Assembly: GCF_022763345.1 (NCBI RefSeq)
Contig: NZ_JALEGS010000104.1
Coordinates: 40,392 to 104,391 of the forward strand
Length of the DNA stretch: 64,000 nt
Direction of reading: 5' to 3'
Source: Phaeodactylibacter sp.
Lineage (GTDB): Bacteria; Bacteroidota; Bacteroidia; Chitinophagales; Saprospiraceae
Position numbers and translations under genes: made by a program. Below the pieces are notes generated by a model, which saw only the letters and a list, made by a program, of their open reading frames with translations, ran no database searches and was not told the DNA's origin. This document shows, in pieces, positions 26,892-36,375 of the stretch (positions are counted from its first letter, which is position 1; the number at the start of each line of letters is the position of its first letter).

Positions 26892-29800
26892 TCAAGCTTT
26901 TCCAGAGGCTTCGCTGGGAGGGTAGCCATATCTTTCCTTAAATTTCGTGGCAAAGTACTGAGGGCTGCCAAAGCCCACTTTATGGCTTATTTCCCCAATG
27001 GTGAGGCCGGGTTGGCGAAGCAATTCCAGGGCTTTTTTTAACCGGTAGTTGCGCAGGAACTCCGATGCGGTCTGACCGGTCAGGGCTTTAAGCTTGCGGT
27101 GCAACTGAGACCGGCTGAGTAAGAGGGTACTGCTCAGTTGCTCAACGGAAAATTGCTCATCAGTGAGGTGGTCTTCTATTGCGGCGTAAGCTTTTTGCAG
27201 GAACTCGTGTTCGAGATCCGGGACAGCGGGTGCAGGTGCCCCTTCACTTTCTCCCTTAAAGTATTGTTGGAGCCGGGCGCGCTGCTCCAGCAAATTGTGG
27301 ATTTGTGCCATCAGCTCCTCCGCGTAAAAAGGTTTGGATAAATAAGCATCTGCCCCCTTTTTGAGGCCGGTCAGCCGGCTTTTGAGTGCAGATTTGGCGG
27401 TCAGCATCACCACAGGTATGTGACTGGTACGAATGTCCGCTTTCAATTGAGCCGTCATTGCATAACCATCTAATCGAGGCATCATCACATCGCTGATGAT
27501 GATATCCGGCTGTGTGGCAGTGGCCATTTGTAAGCCTTCAACACCATCCTTTGCAGTAGACAGGTCAAATGCTTTACCAAGGATACTGCATAAAAAATCC
27601 CGGAGGTCCTTATTGTCTTCTACAATCAGAATCGTAGTGCCCTGTTTTGCGGCTTCAGGAATCGGCGGTTTGACTGTTTCGCCGGCTGTACTGTCGCCGC
27701 CCGCAGCGTTTTCGTCGGCAAGCGTGGTGTATAACGGCAGCCCAAGGGTGAACCGTGATCCTTTACCGGGCTCACTTTCCAGATGGATACTGCCGCCAAG
27801 CTTTTGGGCGAGCTCATTGCAAAGGGCAAGGCCTATGCCTGTCCCTCCGGCAGACTTGGTGGAAGAATCATCAACCTGGTAAAACCGGTCGAAGACCCGT
27901 TCGTGGTGCTCCGGCGCGATGCCCGGCCCAGTGTCCTCTACACTGATTTCAACTTTCTGGCGGTCGGGCATACCCGTTGCTGAGACCTTGATCTCACCGC
28001 CTTCTGGTGTGAATTTTAGCGCATTCGACAGTAAGTTGTGTATGATTTTGCTCACCTTTTCCGTATCCATTTCCACCCACTTCAGATGGGGGCGCCCGGT
28101 TATTTCCAGTTCAAGTTTGATGCTTTTATCCTGGGCAGCGCCTTCATAATCCTTCAAAATAGAGATCAGCAACTGATTGAGGTCTGCCTGCTGCAGCTTT
28201 ACGGAGATCAGCCCTTCTTCCAGCCGGTTGATATCTAAAAGTTGATTGACCAGTTGGAGCATGCGCTCACTATTGCTGATGATTAGCTCTGCCCAGTTTT
28301 TTGCGTTTTTGTTTTGCAGCTGTGCACCCAATCTCCTTGCCGGTTCTAAAATGAGCGTGAGCGGAGTGCGGAATTCATGGGTGATATTGGAGAAGAAATT
28401 GGACTTCATACGGTCTAATGCAGCAAGGCGTTCCGCTTCACGTTGCTCATAGGCCAACTGCGTCTTCAGGCGGTCCCGGTTGACCTGGAACCGGTAGGCA
28501 GAGAAGAACAAAGTAAAAAACAACGCCAGATACAAAAGGTAGGCCCAGTTGGTTGCCCACCAGGGAGGGCTAATCGTGATTTTCAATACCGCTGGTTCTG
28601 TACTCCAGATATCTTCATTATTGGCGCCCCACACTTTAAAGGTATACTGTCCGGGCGTAAGGTTAGCATAGGCTACTTCCCGCCGCGTTTTTGCATCGAC
28701 GGGGGCATTGTCCAGCCCAACCATCTGATACCGGTACCGGTTATTTTGGGATGCTGCGAAATCCAGAGCTGCAAACTGAAAAAAGAGCTGATCCTGATGG
28801 TGCCTGAGCTGAATGTGATCAATGAGCTCAATAGGCTTGAAGGCATTGGCATCCTCAACGGCTTCCCGCCAGGGCATATTATTAATGTTCAGCCCGGTAA
28901 GGTAAACCTTTGGGGGCAGGCTCCTTAGTTTGACCGCTTTGGGGTGGAATACATGTACGCCATTAACACCACCGATAAGGAAACGGCCGTCCCTGGCCCG
29001 GTGATAGGACGAGGTGTTGAACTCATTGCTTTGGAGCCCATCGGCGGAGGTATAGTTCTTAAAGGTACCCAGCTCAGGATGGTATTTGGACAGCCCGCGG
29101 TTGGTGGTGATCCATAGGTAGCCTTCCTGATCGGGCAGCAGGCCATAGGCTACATTATTGGGCAGCCCATCTTTCGTCGTAATAGTTTTAAAGGTCCCAG
29201 TCTGCGTGTCAAATTGGTTTAAACCGCCCCCCTTTGTACCAATCCAAAGCTTATTGGTCTCTCCGGGGCGCTTGCCAATGCTGAGGACATAGTTTTCGCT
29301 GATACTCTGAGGGTTATTGATGTCAAAATCGTAAACCCGATGATCAAAACCATCCGTTGAGGTCCGTTGCAGACGCAGCAAGCCATATTGCGTACCCGCC
29401 CAAACGATGTCTGATGCGTCTTCGTAATGGAAAACTGTGATGGTTGCATTTTCCTGCCGCTCGTCAAACCAGTCTGACATGGCGTAATAATGGAAGGTTT
29501 CTGTGTCCGGTTGGAAAATTGCCAGCTGCCCGTCCCTGCTGGAGAACCATATATTGCCCGCCCGGTCGATAAGCAAAGGGGAATTGGGATTGGGCTTACA
29601 GGTATAGGGGTAGAATTGGACTTCACCCGTTCGTTCATTTATTTTTACCAGAGCAGTTTGTTTTTCAATAATCGGGTAGTGAAACCAGAAGATATCAGGC
29701 TCCGTATTGAGGACCCAAGTGGCTTTCTCTATCCAGGAAGGGAAGGCGGCAGGTAGTTCATAATTTCCGTTGTCCGGGTTCAGGACTCTAAGTGAAACAG

Positions 29801-30929
29801 ATACCCACACCCAGCACCTGCCTTTGAGGTCGGTATAGAGTTGCCGGGTACTGGTGCCTGGCAGTAAGTGGTTAAAGCGGGTATTGGAGGGATTGTATTT
29901 CCGGATACCATAGCCATTGGTGCCAAGCCATACCACCCCGGTACGGTCAACATACACGGTGGGCGTGAAATAGGCGTTTTTGGTTGTGAACAAAATTTCA
30001 AGTTGCGCCTCGCGGCCACGCTCGGGGTGTATTTTATACAGTCCTGCTGAGACGCCCCATACCGTGCCTGATTTGTCGATGGTTATATCCGGCAGAAAGC
30101 CCTGTAGTTCTTCAGGAAGTGGGATATCCCAGCTTTTGCCTTCGCGGTAAATTTTTATCTCCTGGTTGGTTGGCATGATCAGGTACCCATCGCTGGTCAT
30201 TTCCATATTCCGGAAACCAAAAGGAATTTCTATACTAAGCGCACGAACTTCATCTGACATCTCTTCCCATTCCTGGTAGTTGTTCCGGTCCAGCCGGAAA
30301 AGCCGGTTGCTGATGGCAAAATAGAGGGTGTCGGATACGGTGGACAGGCAAGTGGCAACGCTACTGAGGTTAGGGTTTGGAATAGGCTCAATAGGGTAGC
30401 TTTCGATTTTGCTGCTGAGTTGGACACTTTCCAATCCTTCCCAGAGGGCTTCGCCTTCAGGGACAACGAGCCGGCATAAGCCTCTGCCGGTGCCTACCCA
30501 GAAAATGCTGTCGTTTTCCTGTTCGATGCTGAAAATTCGATTGGAATTTAACCCACGGCCAGGAGCCTCTTCATAATCCAGTTTGTAAAAGCGCTCTTTT
30601 GTGCGGTCAAAAACATTAAGCCCGTTGTTGTGCGTGCCGACCCATATCCGGCCAAAGGAATCTTCAAATAAAACATTCACGACATGCCCGGAAAGTGAAA
30701 AAGAATCAGCTGGGAAATGGCTGTACAGCTTAAAGTCATAGCCATCATAGCGGTTGAGGCCATCTTTGGTGGCGAACCACATAAAGCCAAGACTATCCTG
30801 AAGGATATCATGGATCATACCCTGCGTTAGCCCGTCCTCGATGGTCAGTTCATCGAGCTTAACAGTCTGTGCATACTTGGTTGTCAGGCTAGCCAGCAAC
30901 AAGAATATCGTAACAGTGAGGCTTTTCAT
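26892..30929 (-). CDS. Hybrid two-component system (beta-propeller sensor, Y_Y_Y, histidine kinase, receiver, AraC output)
   Basis: propeller repeats, FFSNITHEFRTPLTLILEPA H-box, HATPase DTGPGIAPEHHERVFDRFYQ, REC VEDNKDLRDFL...DVMMPRLDGYAM, C-terminal AraC HTH. Confidence 0.94.
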   Translation of the reverse strand: MKSLTVTIFLLLASLTTKYAQTVKLDELTIEDGLTQGMIHDILQDSLGFMWFATKDGLNRYDGYDFKLYSHFPADSFSLSGHVVNVLFEDSFGRIWVGTHNNGLNVFDRTKERFYKLDYEEAPGRGLNSNRIFSIEQENDSIFWVGTGRGLCRLVVPEGEALWEGLESVQLSSKIESYPIEPIPNPNLSSVATCLSTVSDTLYFAISNRLFRLDRNNYQEWEEMSDEVRALSIEIPFGFRNMEMTSDGYLIMPTNQEIKIYREGKSWDIPLPEELQGFLPDITIDKSGTVWGVSAGLYKIHPERGREAQLEILFTTKNAYFTPTVYVDRTGVVWLGTNGYGIRKYNPSNTRFNHLLPGTSTRQLYTDLKGRCWVWVSVSLRVLNPDNGNYELPAAFPSWIEKATWVLNTEPDIFWFHYPIIEKQTALVKINERTGEVQFYPYTCKPNPNSPLLIDRAGNIWFSSRDGQLAIFQPDTETFHYYAMSDWFDERQENATITVFHYEDASDIVWAGTQYGLLRLQRTSTDGFDHRVYDFDINNPQSISENYVLSIGKRPGETNKLWIGTKGGGLNQFDTQTGTFKTITTKDGLPNNVAYGLLPDQEGYLWITTNRGLSKYHPELGTFKNYTSADGLQSNEFNTSSYHRARDGRFLIGGVNGVHVFHPKAVKLRSLPPKVYLTGLNINNMPWREAVEDANAFKPIELIDHIQLRHHQDQLFFQFAALDFAASQNNRYRYQMVGLDNAPVDAKTRREVAYANLTPGQYTFKVWGANNEDIWSTEPAVLKITISPPWWATNWAYLLYLALFFTLFFSAYRFQVNRDRLKTQLAYEQREAERLAALDRMKSNFFSNITHEFRTPLTLILEPARRLGAQLQNKNAKNWAELIISNSERMLQLVNQLLDINRLEEGLISVKLQQADLNQLLISILKDYEGAAQDKSIKLELEITGRPHLKWVEMDTEKVSKIIHNLLSNALKFTPEGGEIKVSATGMPDRQKVEISVEDTGPGIAPEHHERVFDRFYQVDDSSTKSAGGTGIGLALCNELAQKLGGSIHLESEPGKGSRFTLGLPLYTTLADENAAGGDSTAGETVKPPIPEAAKQGTTILIVEDNKDLRDFLCSILGKAFDLSTAKDGVEGLQMATATQPDIIISDVMMPRLDGYAMTAQLKADIRTSHIPVVMLTAKSALKSRLTGLKKGADAYLSKPFYAEELMAQIHNLLEQRARLQQYFKGESEGAPAPAVPDLEHEFLQKAYAAIEDHLTDEQFSVEQLSSTLLLSRSQLHRKLKALTGQTASEFLRNYRLKKALELLRQPGLTIGEISHKVGFGSPQYFATKFKERYGYPPSEASGKA

Positions 30930-31203
30930 CAGGTTAAAAATAGCGATTTAGGACGAAGTAACTTACCATCGGACAATCTTCTACATATCCTTGACAAAGG
31001 TTTACGGTATTCTTGCACAGAAAGATACGCAAACAGGCAAGAATCCGGATTAACAGCTCGTTAACAAAACTTCAATGCTGATTAACGGGAGCTTCTGTAG
31101 CATTCCCTACCTTTGTAATTGTAATAAAAAGGGAATTGACCGGGAGAACTATTTATAAAGCCCATTGTTCCCACTTTTATCTTAAATCCAAAACTAAAGT
31201 AAA

Positions 31204-31737
31204 ATGTTGAAGCAAATCAAAGTTCTGATGTTCGCCCTGTTGGCGGTAGGTTTTGTAGCAAGCTGTAACAACAGCGAAAGCGCAGCTCAGGAAGAGGCGC
31301 GTGAGGATCTGTCTAGCAATACTGTACAGCCTGCCAATCAAGCTGCTGCCCAGCCTGCTGCTGCACAGCCTGCTGCTCCTGCTGGCCCAACGACAACCAT
31401 GACCTTTGAAGAAACAGAATTCGACTTCGGTACCGTTAACGAAGGCGAGAAAGTTTCTCACACTTATACTTTTACCAATACTGGTGATGAGCCATTGATC
31501 CTCAGCAACGCTAAAGGCAGCTGTGGTTGCACCGTTCCTAGCTGGCCACGTGAGCCAATCGCTCCAGGCGCTACCGGCGAAATCACTGTTGAGTTCAACT
31601 CTAAGAACAAGAAAGGTAAGCGTAACCAGAAGGTGACCATTACTGCAAACACGAACCCACCACAGAGCTTCATCTACCTCAAAGGTGATGTAACGCCTGC
31701 AGCTGGTGGTGATGCAACTCCTGCAGTAACACAGTAA
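31204..31737 (+). CDS. DUF1573 domain lipoprotein
   Basis: Lipobox VGFVASC; FEETEFDFGTVNEGEKVSHTYTFTNTGDEPLILSNAKGSCGCTVPSWP. Confidence 0.9.
   Translation: MLKQIKVLMFALLAVGFVASCNNSESAAQEEAREDLSSNTVQPANQAAAQPAAAQPAAPAGPTTTMTFEETEFDFGTVNEGEKVSHTYTFTNTGDEPLILSNAKGSCGCTVPSWPREPIAPGATGEITVEFNSKNKKGKRNQKVTITANTNPPQSFIYLKGDVTPAAGGDATPAVTQ
31342..31383 (+). repeat. Low-complexity tandem repeat encoding an AAQPA-rich linker
   Basis: gctgctgcccagcct gctgctgcacagcct gctgctcctgct (15-nt unit). Confidence 0.8.
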
Positions 31738-31772
31738 GCTGAAAAGACTTTTAAAAGTCAAATAAACAAAGA

Positions 31773-31814
31773 GGCTCGCAAATCCATATGGTTTTGCGGG
31801 CTTTCTTATTTTTG
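31773..31814 (+). terminator. Terminator after the DUF1573 gene
   Basis: ggctcgcaaatccatatggttttgcgggct imperfect stem followed by ttcttattttt. Confidence 0.55.
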
Positions 31815-31818
31815 CGGC

Positions 31819-32682
31819 ATGAAGAACTACCTCTCGCTGGTCAAATTCAGCCATACCATCTTTGCCCTGCCATTTGCTTTGCTGGGCTTCTTTCTGGCCA
31901 CTCTGGAATCAGAGCAGGTGCTTAGCATCCGTTTGTTTTCGCTGGTTGTCCTATGTATGGTTTTTGCCCGCAGTGCGGCAATGGCCTTCAACCGCTATCT
32001 CGACCGGGACATAGATGAGAAAAACCCCCGCACCGCCACCCGGGAAATCCCCGCCGGCGTGATCTCTCCCAAAGCGGCCCTGGCTTTTGTCTTCATCAAC
32101 AGCTTGCTATTCATCGCGACTACCTGGTTTATAAACGAACTGTGTTTTCTGCTTTCACCGGTAGCCCTGCTGGTCATTTTAGGCTACAGCTACACCAAGC
32201 GGTTTACCTTCCTTTGCCACTTTGTACTTGGGCTGGGGCTTTCACTCGCTCCAATCGGGGCTTATCTATCGGTCATGGGGCAGTTTGACCTGATCCCGGT
32301 GCTGTATTCAGGCGCTGTATTGTTATGGGTATCTGGCTTTGATATCATTTATGCTTTGCAGGACGATGACTTCGACCGCTCCCTTTCCTTAAACTCTGTA
32401 CCGGTAAAAATGGGCCGCCCGGGCGCACTTCGCCTTTCGAATCTCCTGCATGCCGGAAGCGCCATTTTTATAATCACTGCAGCCTGGCAACTACAGGCGA
32501 CCTACCCGGAATTCCAGTGGTTGCATTGGCTGGCTGCCGCCATTTTCCTTGGGCTGCTATTCTATCAGCACACCCTGGTCCGCCCAGATGACCTCAGCAA
32601 AGTGAATATCGCCTTCTTTACCACTAATGGCATCGCCAGCCTGCTATTTGGTGCTTTGGTTATCCTCGATATCTACCTGTAA
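31819..32682 (+). CDS. UbiA-family prenyltransferase (4-hydroxybenzoate polyprenyltransferase-like)
   Basis: AMAFNRYLDRDIDEKNPRTATREIP (NDxxD-like), LGYSYTKRF, YALQDDDFDR. Confidence 0.88.
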   Translation: MKNYLSLVKFSHTIFALPFALLGFFLATLESEQVLSIRLFSLVVLCMVFARSAAMAFNRYLDRDIDEKNPRTATREIPAGVISPKAALAFVFINSLLFIATTWFINELCFLLSPVALLVILGYSYTKRFTFLCHFVLGLGLSLAPIGAYLSVMGQFDLIPVLYSGAVLLWVSGFDIIYALQDDDFDRSLSLNSVPVKMGRPGALRLSNLLHAGSAIFIITAAWQLQATYPEFQWLHWLAAAIFLGLLFYQHTLVRPDDLSKVNIAFFTTNGIASLLFGALVILDIYL

Positions 32683-32685
32683 TAC

Positions 32686-34167
32686 TTATTCCTGCCGCCG
32701 TTCCCCGGGGTTCACATGCCTGGCTTTGATGCGGGCGCCCTCTTGCTGAGCGGTTTGACTATTCTTTAGCCCCCAAAGCTGATCGCTGGCATGGCGCATG
32801 GCTTTTTTCAGGTCCACAATTGGATTGGGGTAGTCTTCGCCCAGTTCAAAGCCAAGAAACTGCCGCTCCAGAGGCGGAATTTCCCAAGGGGCGTGTACGT
32901 ATTCATCCGGCAGCTTTGCGAGTTCAGGCACCCATTGCCGGATGAAGTCGCCGTGAGGGTCATGTTTGCGGGAATTGAATACCGGATTATAAACCCGGAT
33001 GGTGTGAATTCCGGTAGTGCTGGCCTGCATCTGAAATTGAGGGTAGTGGATGCCGGGCTCAAAATCCAGAAACTGCCTGGCCAGATGGTGCGCCCCTGCC
33101 TGCCAGGGCTGCCAGAGCGTGTGCGTAAGGAAGGAAACCAGCATGGCCCGCATCCGGAAGTTGATGTAGCCGGTGGCGTTCACACAGCGCATCGCAGCAT
33201 CTACCAGCGGGAAGCCCGTTTGTCCGGTCTTCCAGGCTTCTACCTTGGCTCCATCCGTTTCGGTACGCAAGTGATTGAAGGCGGGGTTGAAATTTTCAAA
33301 CTCAATACGGCACTCGCTTTCAAATTTCTGAATAAAGTGGTCGCGCCAGCGCAGGCGGGACAGGAAGTTATTGAGGTCGCGTTTGTCCGTCACCAGATGC
33401 CGGTGCTGCCAGCTGTACTGATAAGCTTGCCGGAGGCTGATGTTGCCCCAGGCCAGATAGGGTGAAATCCGGCTGCAGGACCGGCGGCTTGCCAATGGCT
33501 TGGAAATCAAACGGGAGTAGCCGTTGATCCTTTCTCCTTTGAAAAAGCTGCGCAGGTACCGCCATGCATTGCGCTCACCACCGGGCTGAAAAGTGGCGTC
33601 AGCTTCTTGGTAGGTTTCGGGAAGAGGTGGACCAGCGAGTTTCTTGTGTAAAGCTTCCGGAAGCTTAATCAAATGGAGTTTATCGACCGGACAGGCAGGT
33701 ACCGGAGATTCAATGTAGTCATACCACTGTTCCCTCCACCCATCCCGGTTGGGGCGACCTCTTTGTACGCCTGAGAATGGAATCTCCTGCCAGTTGATGC
33801 GATGTTCCTTAAGCCATTGGGCGCAGGCAATATCCCGGTCGAAGGTGGTCTTCACGCCAATCTCCTCATGGCTGTATACGTTGCGTACCTTAAAGTGTGC
33901 ACATAAATCCCGGAACAACGGTAGTACTTCCCGGTGTGCGATAAGCATAGCGCCTGGCAAGCGGGATGCCATACACTGCAGAGACTGCCAGACAAAGCGC
34001 CAGTGCCGGTCGCTGTAGTCAGGGTGCTGCAGCAAACCGGGCTCAAAGCAATAGAGCAGCAACAAAGGCCGCCCACCTTTCGCTGCTGTTTCCAGAGGCG
34101 GATGATCGTTGAGGCGCAGGTCGCGCTTCAGCCAGACAATGTCTATTTCGGTTTTGCTCTGCTTCAC
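32686..34167 (-). CDS. Cryptochrome/photolyase family protein
   Basis: [47 protein letters not shown]. Confidence 0.9.
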   Translation of the reverse strand: MKQSKTEIDIVWLKRDLRLNDHPPLETAAKGGRPLLLLYCFEPGLLQHPDYSDRHWRFVWQSLQCMASRLPGAMLIAHREVLPLFRDLCAHFKVRNVYSHEEIGVKTTFDRDIACAQWLKEHRINWQEIPFSGVQRGRPNRDGWREQWYDYIESPVPACPVDKLHLIKLPEALHKKLAGPPLPETYQEADATFQPGGERNAWRYLRSFFKGERINGYSRLISKPLASRRSCSRISPYLAWGNISLRQAYQYSWQHRHLVTDKRDLNNFLSRLRWRDHFIQKFESECRIEFENFNPAFNHLRTETDGAKVEAWKTGQTGFPLVDAAMRCVNATGYINFRMRAMLVSFLTHTLWQPWQAGAHHLARQFLDFEPGIHYPQFQMQASTTGIHTIRVYNPVFNSRKHDPHGDFIRQWVPELAKLPDEYVHAPWEIPPLERQFLGFELGEDYPNPIVDLKKAMRHASDQLWGLKNSQTAQQEGARIKARHVNPGERRQE

Positions 34168-34497
34168 GATCCAATTAACAGAGCAGCGCTTATTTTGTTA
34201 ATCCAAAGCAGGTTACTACAGCAGCTTTCCGTTTTTACATGGCTGGTCCGAAATATTTTTACAAACCGCGGACAATGATTCAAGTATTTGAAAACTAGTC
34301 GGTTATCATCTGTTTAGGTTAAAAAATTTTAGGTCCGATCGGTGATTTTAGCAAAAAAGTCCGCTGGCGGGAACCCTTGCCGTTTATTTTGATGTTTAGG
34401 TGGTTGTTAATCCAATATTAATTCTGTTTTATTTTTCAAAAACCGTACACCGTATGGTTTGGGGAATTTGTATTTTAGTCAAAAATCCACCTAATTC

Positions 34498-34968
34498 ATG
34501 AAATGGCGAAAACTAAACGGCGAAAGAATTGAGTTGCCCATTAAGGAAGCGGTAGAGCAAACGATTCTTCGGGAGAAAGCCGCCGGGCACCGCCTGAAGG
34601 TCTGCATCGGTTCAGATTCTCAGGTGCGGGGCACGCACATTGAATTTGCGAGCGTCATCGTTTTTCTGCGCGAAAAGAAAGGCGGCTTCATGTTTATCCA
34701 CAATACACGGGAGCGGGCAGGCATGGGGCTGCGCGAGCGTATGATCACTGAGGTAGCCAAGTCGGTAGAAGTGGCCTACAGCCTTTGTGACTTGCTGGAT
34801 AAGCATAATGTAGAACTGGAAGTCCACGCCGACATCAATACCGACCCTGAGTTCCAGTCCAATGTGGCACTCAAAGAGGCGATGGGCTACATCCTGAGCA
34901 TGGGCTTTGTCTTCAAAGCAAAACCCAATGCTTTTGCCAGTTCTTCCTGCGCCGACAAAGTCGTATAA
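34498..34968 (+). CDS. YkuK-family RNase H-like protein (DUF458)
   Basis: KVCIGSDSQVRGTHIEFASVIVF, EVHADINTDPEFQSNVALKEAMGYILSMGF, AKPNAFASSSCADKVV. Confidence 0.85.
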   Translation: MKWRKLNGERIELPIKEAVEQTILREKAAGHRLKVCIGSDSQVRGTHIEFASVIVFLREKKGGFMFIHNTRERAGMGLRERMITEVAKSVEVAYSLCDLLDKHNVELEVHADINTDPEFQSNVALKEAMGYILSMGFVFKAKPNAFASSSCADKVV

Positions 34969-34969
34969 T

Positions 34970-35441
34970 CTAACCCGGGCCCCTCGCCCGGGTTATTTGT
35001 TTCGAGGTCATCGAAAGGTACAGCCTTTAATTTAGGTTCGGGTACCGTTAAACTTGGGCGCTCAAAGGCCAACCTTCGCTGCTCCAGTTTCCAGGCTTTT
35101 TCCTGGAGATCTTTTATCAGGTTCGTGGTCTCGTTTGGATCCTTTGACAGGTTGAGCAATATCGGGGCATGCGGTTCCAGGTGCTGCCAGTAAGGATTGT
35201 CTGGAACCGGGCGCATGTATACTGACAATCAAGTGGTCTCCAATAAAGATCGGAGCGCCAACCTAATCAATGCCTGCCCGTGTCTCGTCGCCTGTGGGCT
35301 TCGGCCACCGGAGGTCTATATTTCCATTCGCCGGATCGTATGCTGGGCAGGCCTTTATTGAAAAAAGAAAAAGGCTCGGCTCTTCAGAATTTCATAGCCG
35401 AGGAGCCATTCATTAACATCCCTGCCGTCATAGGGGCGGTC
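34970..35441 (-). pseudogene. Decayed sulfatase C-terminal remnant
   Basis: Three sulfatase-like C-terminal motifs in the right order in different frames: DRPYDGRDVNEWLLG...FFFF (35441-35355), FFNKGLPSIRSGEWKYR (about 35370-35267), HAPILLNLSKDPNETTNLIKD (35228 downward). Confidence 0.7.
34972..34994 (+). terminator. Hairpin terminator after the ykuK-like gene
   Basis: aacccgggc ccctc gcccgggtt (9-bp perfect stem) followed by atttgtttc. Confidence 0.65.
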
Positions 35442-35505
35442 TTAGGGCATCTGTCTGCCTCTAAACAATCAATATTTTATATCTTTCCTGCAAAAATCAG
35501 CCCCT

Positions 35506-36240
35506 ATGACTCCATTTATAGCAGAATTCATTGGCACCTTTTTGCTTATTTTATTAGGTAACGGCGTGGTTGCTAACGTTGTACTACAAGATACGAAAGG
35601 GCACAACGGAGGATGGATTGTCATTACGGTGGGTTGGGCCATGGCGGTTTTCGTCGGCGTTCTTGTGGCACAGGATTACAGTGGCGCGCACATTAATCCA
35701 GCCGTAACGGTCGCTCTGGCAGTGGGCGGCAAGTTTGCCTGGTCAAAGGTTGGGGGGTATGTACTGGCGCAGGTGTTAGGAGCTGCTGCGGGGGCAAGTT
35801 GTGTGTGGCTGACCTATATTCAGCATTACCGCACCACAAAGGACCCTGTGCTTAAGCTGGCAACGTTCAGCACCATCCCCCAAATCCGCCACAATGGTGC
35901 CAACCTTTTTTCGGAAGTCATCGGTACATTTGTGCTTCTGATTGCCGTGTTTTTCCTTACTGGTCCCAATATTCCGGTAGGCGATCCGAGTCGCCCGGTC
36001 GGACTAGGCTCACTGGGGGCATTGCCAGTTAGTCTTGTGGTTTTAGCTATCGGCCTTAGCCTTGGCGGCACCACCGGCTACGCCATCAACCCGGCGCGCG
36101 ATCTGGGGCCGCGAATCGCACATGCCTTACTGCCTATTCAGGGCAAAGGCAGTAGTAACTGGGATTATGCATGGATTCCCATACTGGGGCCTTTGGCTGG
36201 TGGAGGATTAGCGGCTTTCTTATTTGAAGCATTGCAATGA
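35506..36240 (+). CDS. MIP family channel (aquaporin/glycerol facilitator)
   Basis: FIAEFIGTFLLILLGNGVVAN, SGAHINPAVTVALAV (NPA), GYAINPARDLGPR (NPARD). Confidence 0.94.
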   Translation: MTPFIAEFIGTFLLILLGNGVVANVVLQDTKGHNGGWIVITVGWAMAVFVGVLVAQDYSGAHINPAVTVALAVGGKFAWSKVGGYVLAQVLGAAAGASCVWLTYIQHYRTTKDPVLKLATFSTIPQIRHNGANLFSEVIGTFVLLIAVFFLTGPNIPVGDPSRPVGLGSLGALPVSLVVLAIGLSLGGTTGYAINPARDLGPRIAHALLPIQGKGSSNWDYAWIPILGPLAGGGLAAFLFEALQ

Positions 36241-36375
36241 TAGTAACCCACCCCGAAAAGAGGAACTCCAGAGACCTGCTACCCAGGTCATGGGCAGGGA
36301 AATGAAAGAAAGCTCAACACCGTAGCTTTCGCTATTCCACCTTGGTGGGAGAGATCTTGTGTTTTGGTGGCCATT

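Noticed and set aside
31177-31854. 225-aa minus-strand ORF
   Set aside because: Antisense to the well-supported DUF1573 gene and its terminator; no protein-like motifs.
32791-33465. 224-aa + strand ORF
   Set aside because: Antisense to the cryptochrome/photolyase family gene.
35280-35561. 93-aa + strand ORF overlapping the aquaporin start
   Set aside because: No motif; the interval is better explained as a minus-strand sulfatase relic plus aquaporin promoter.
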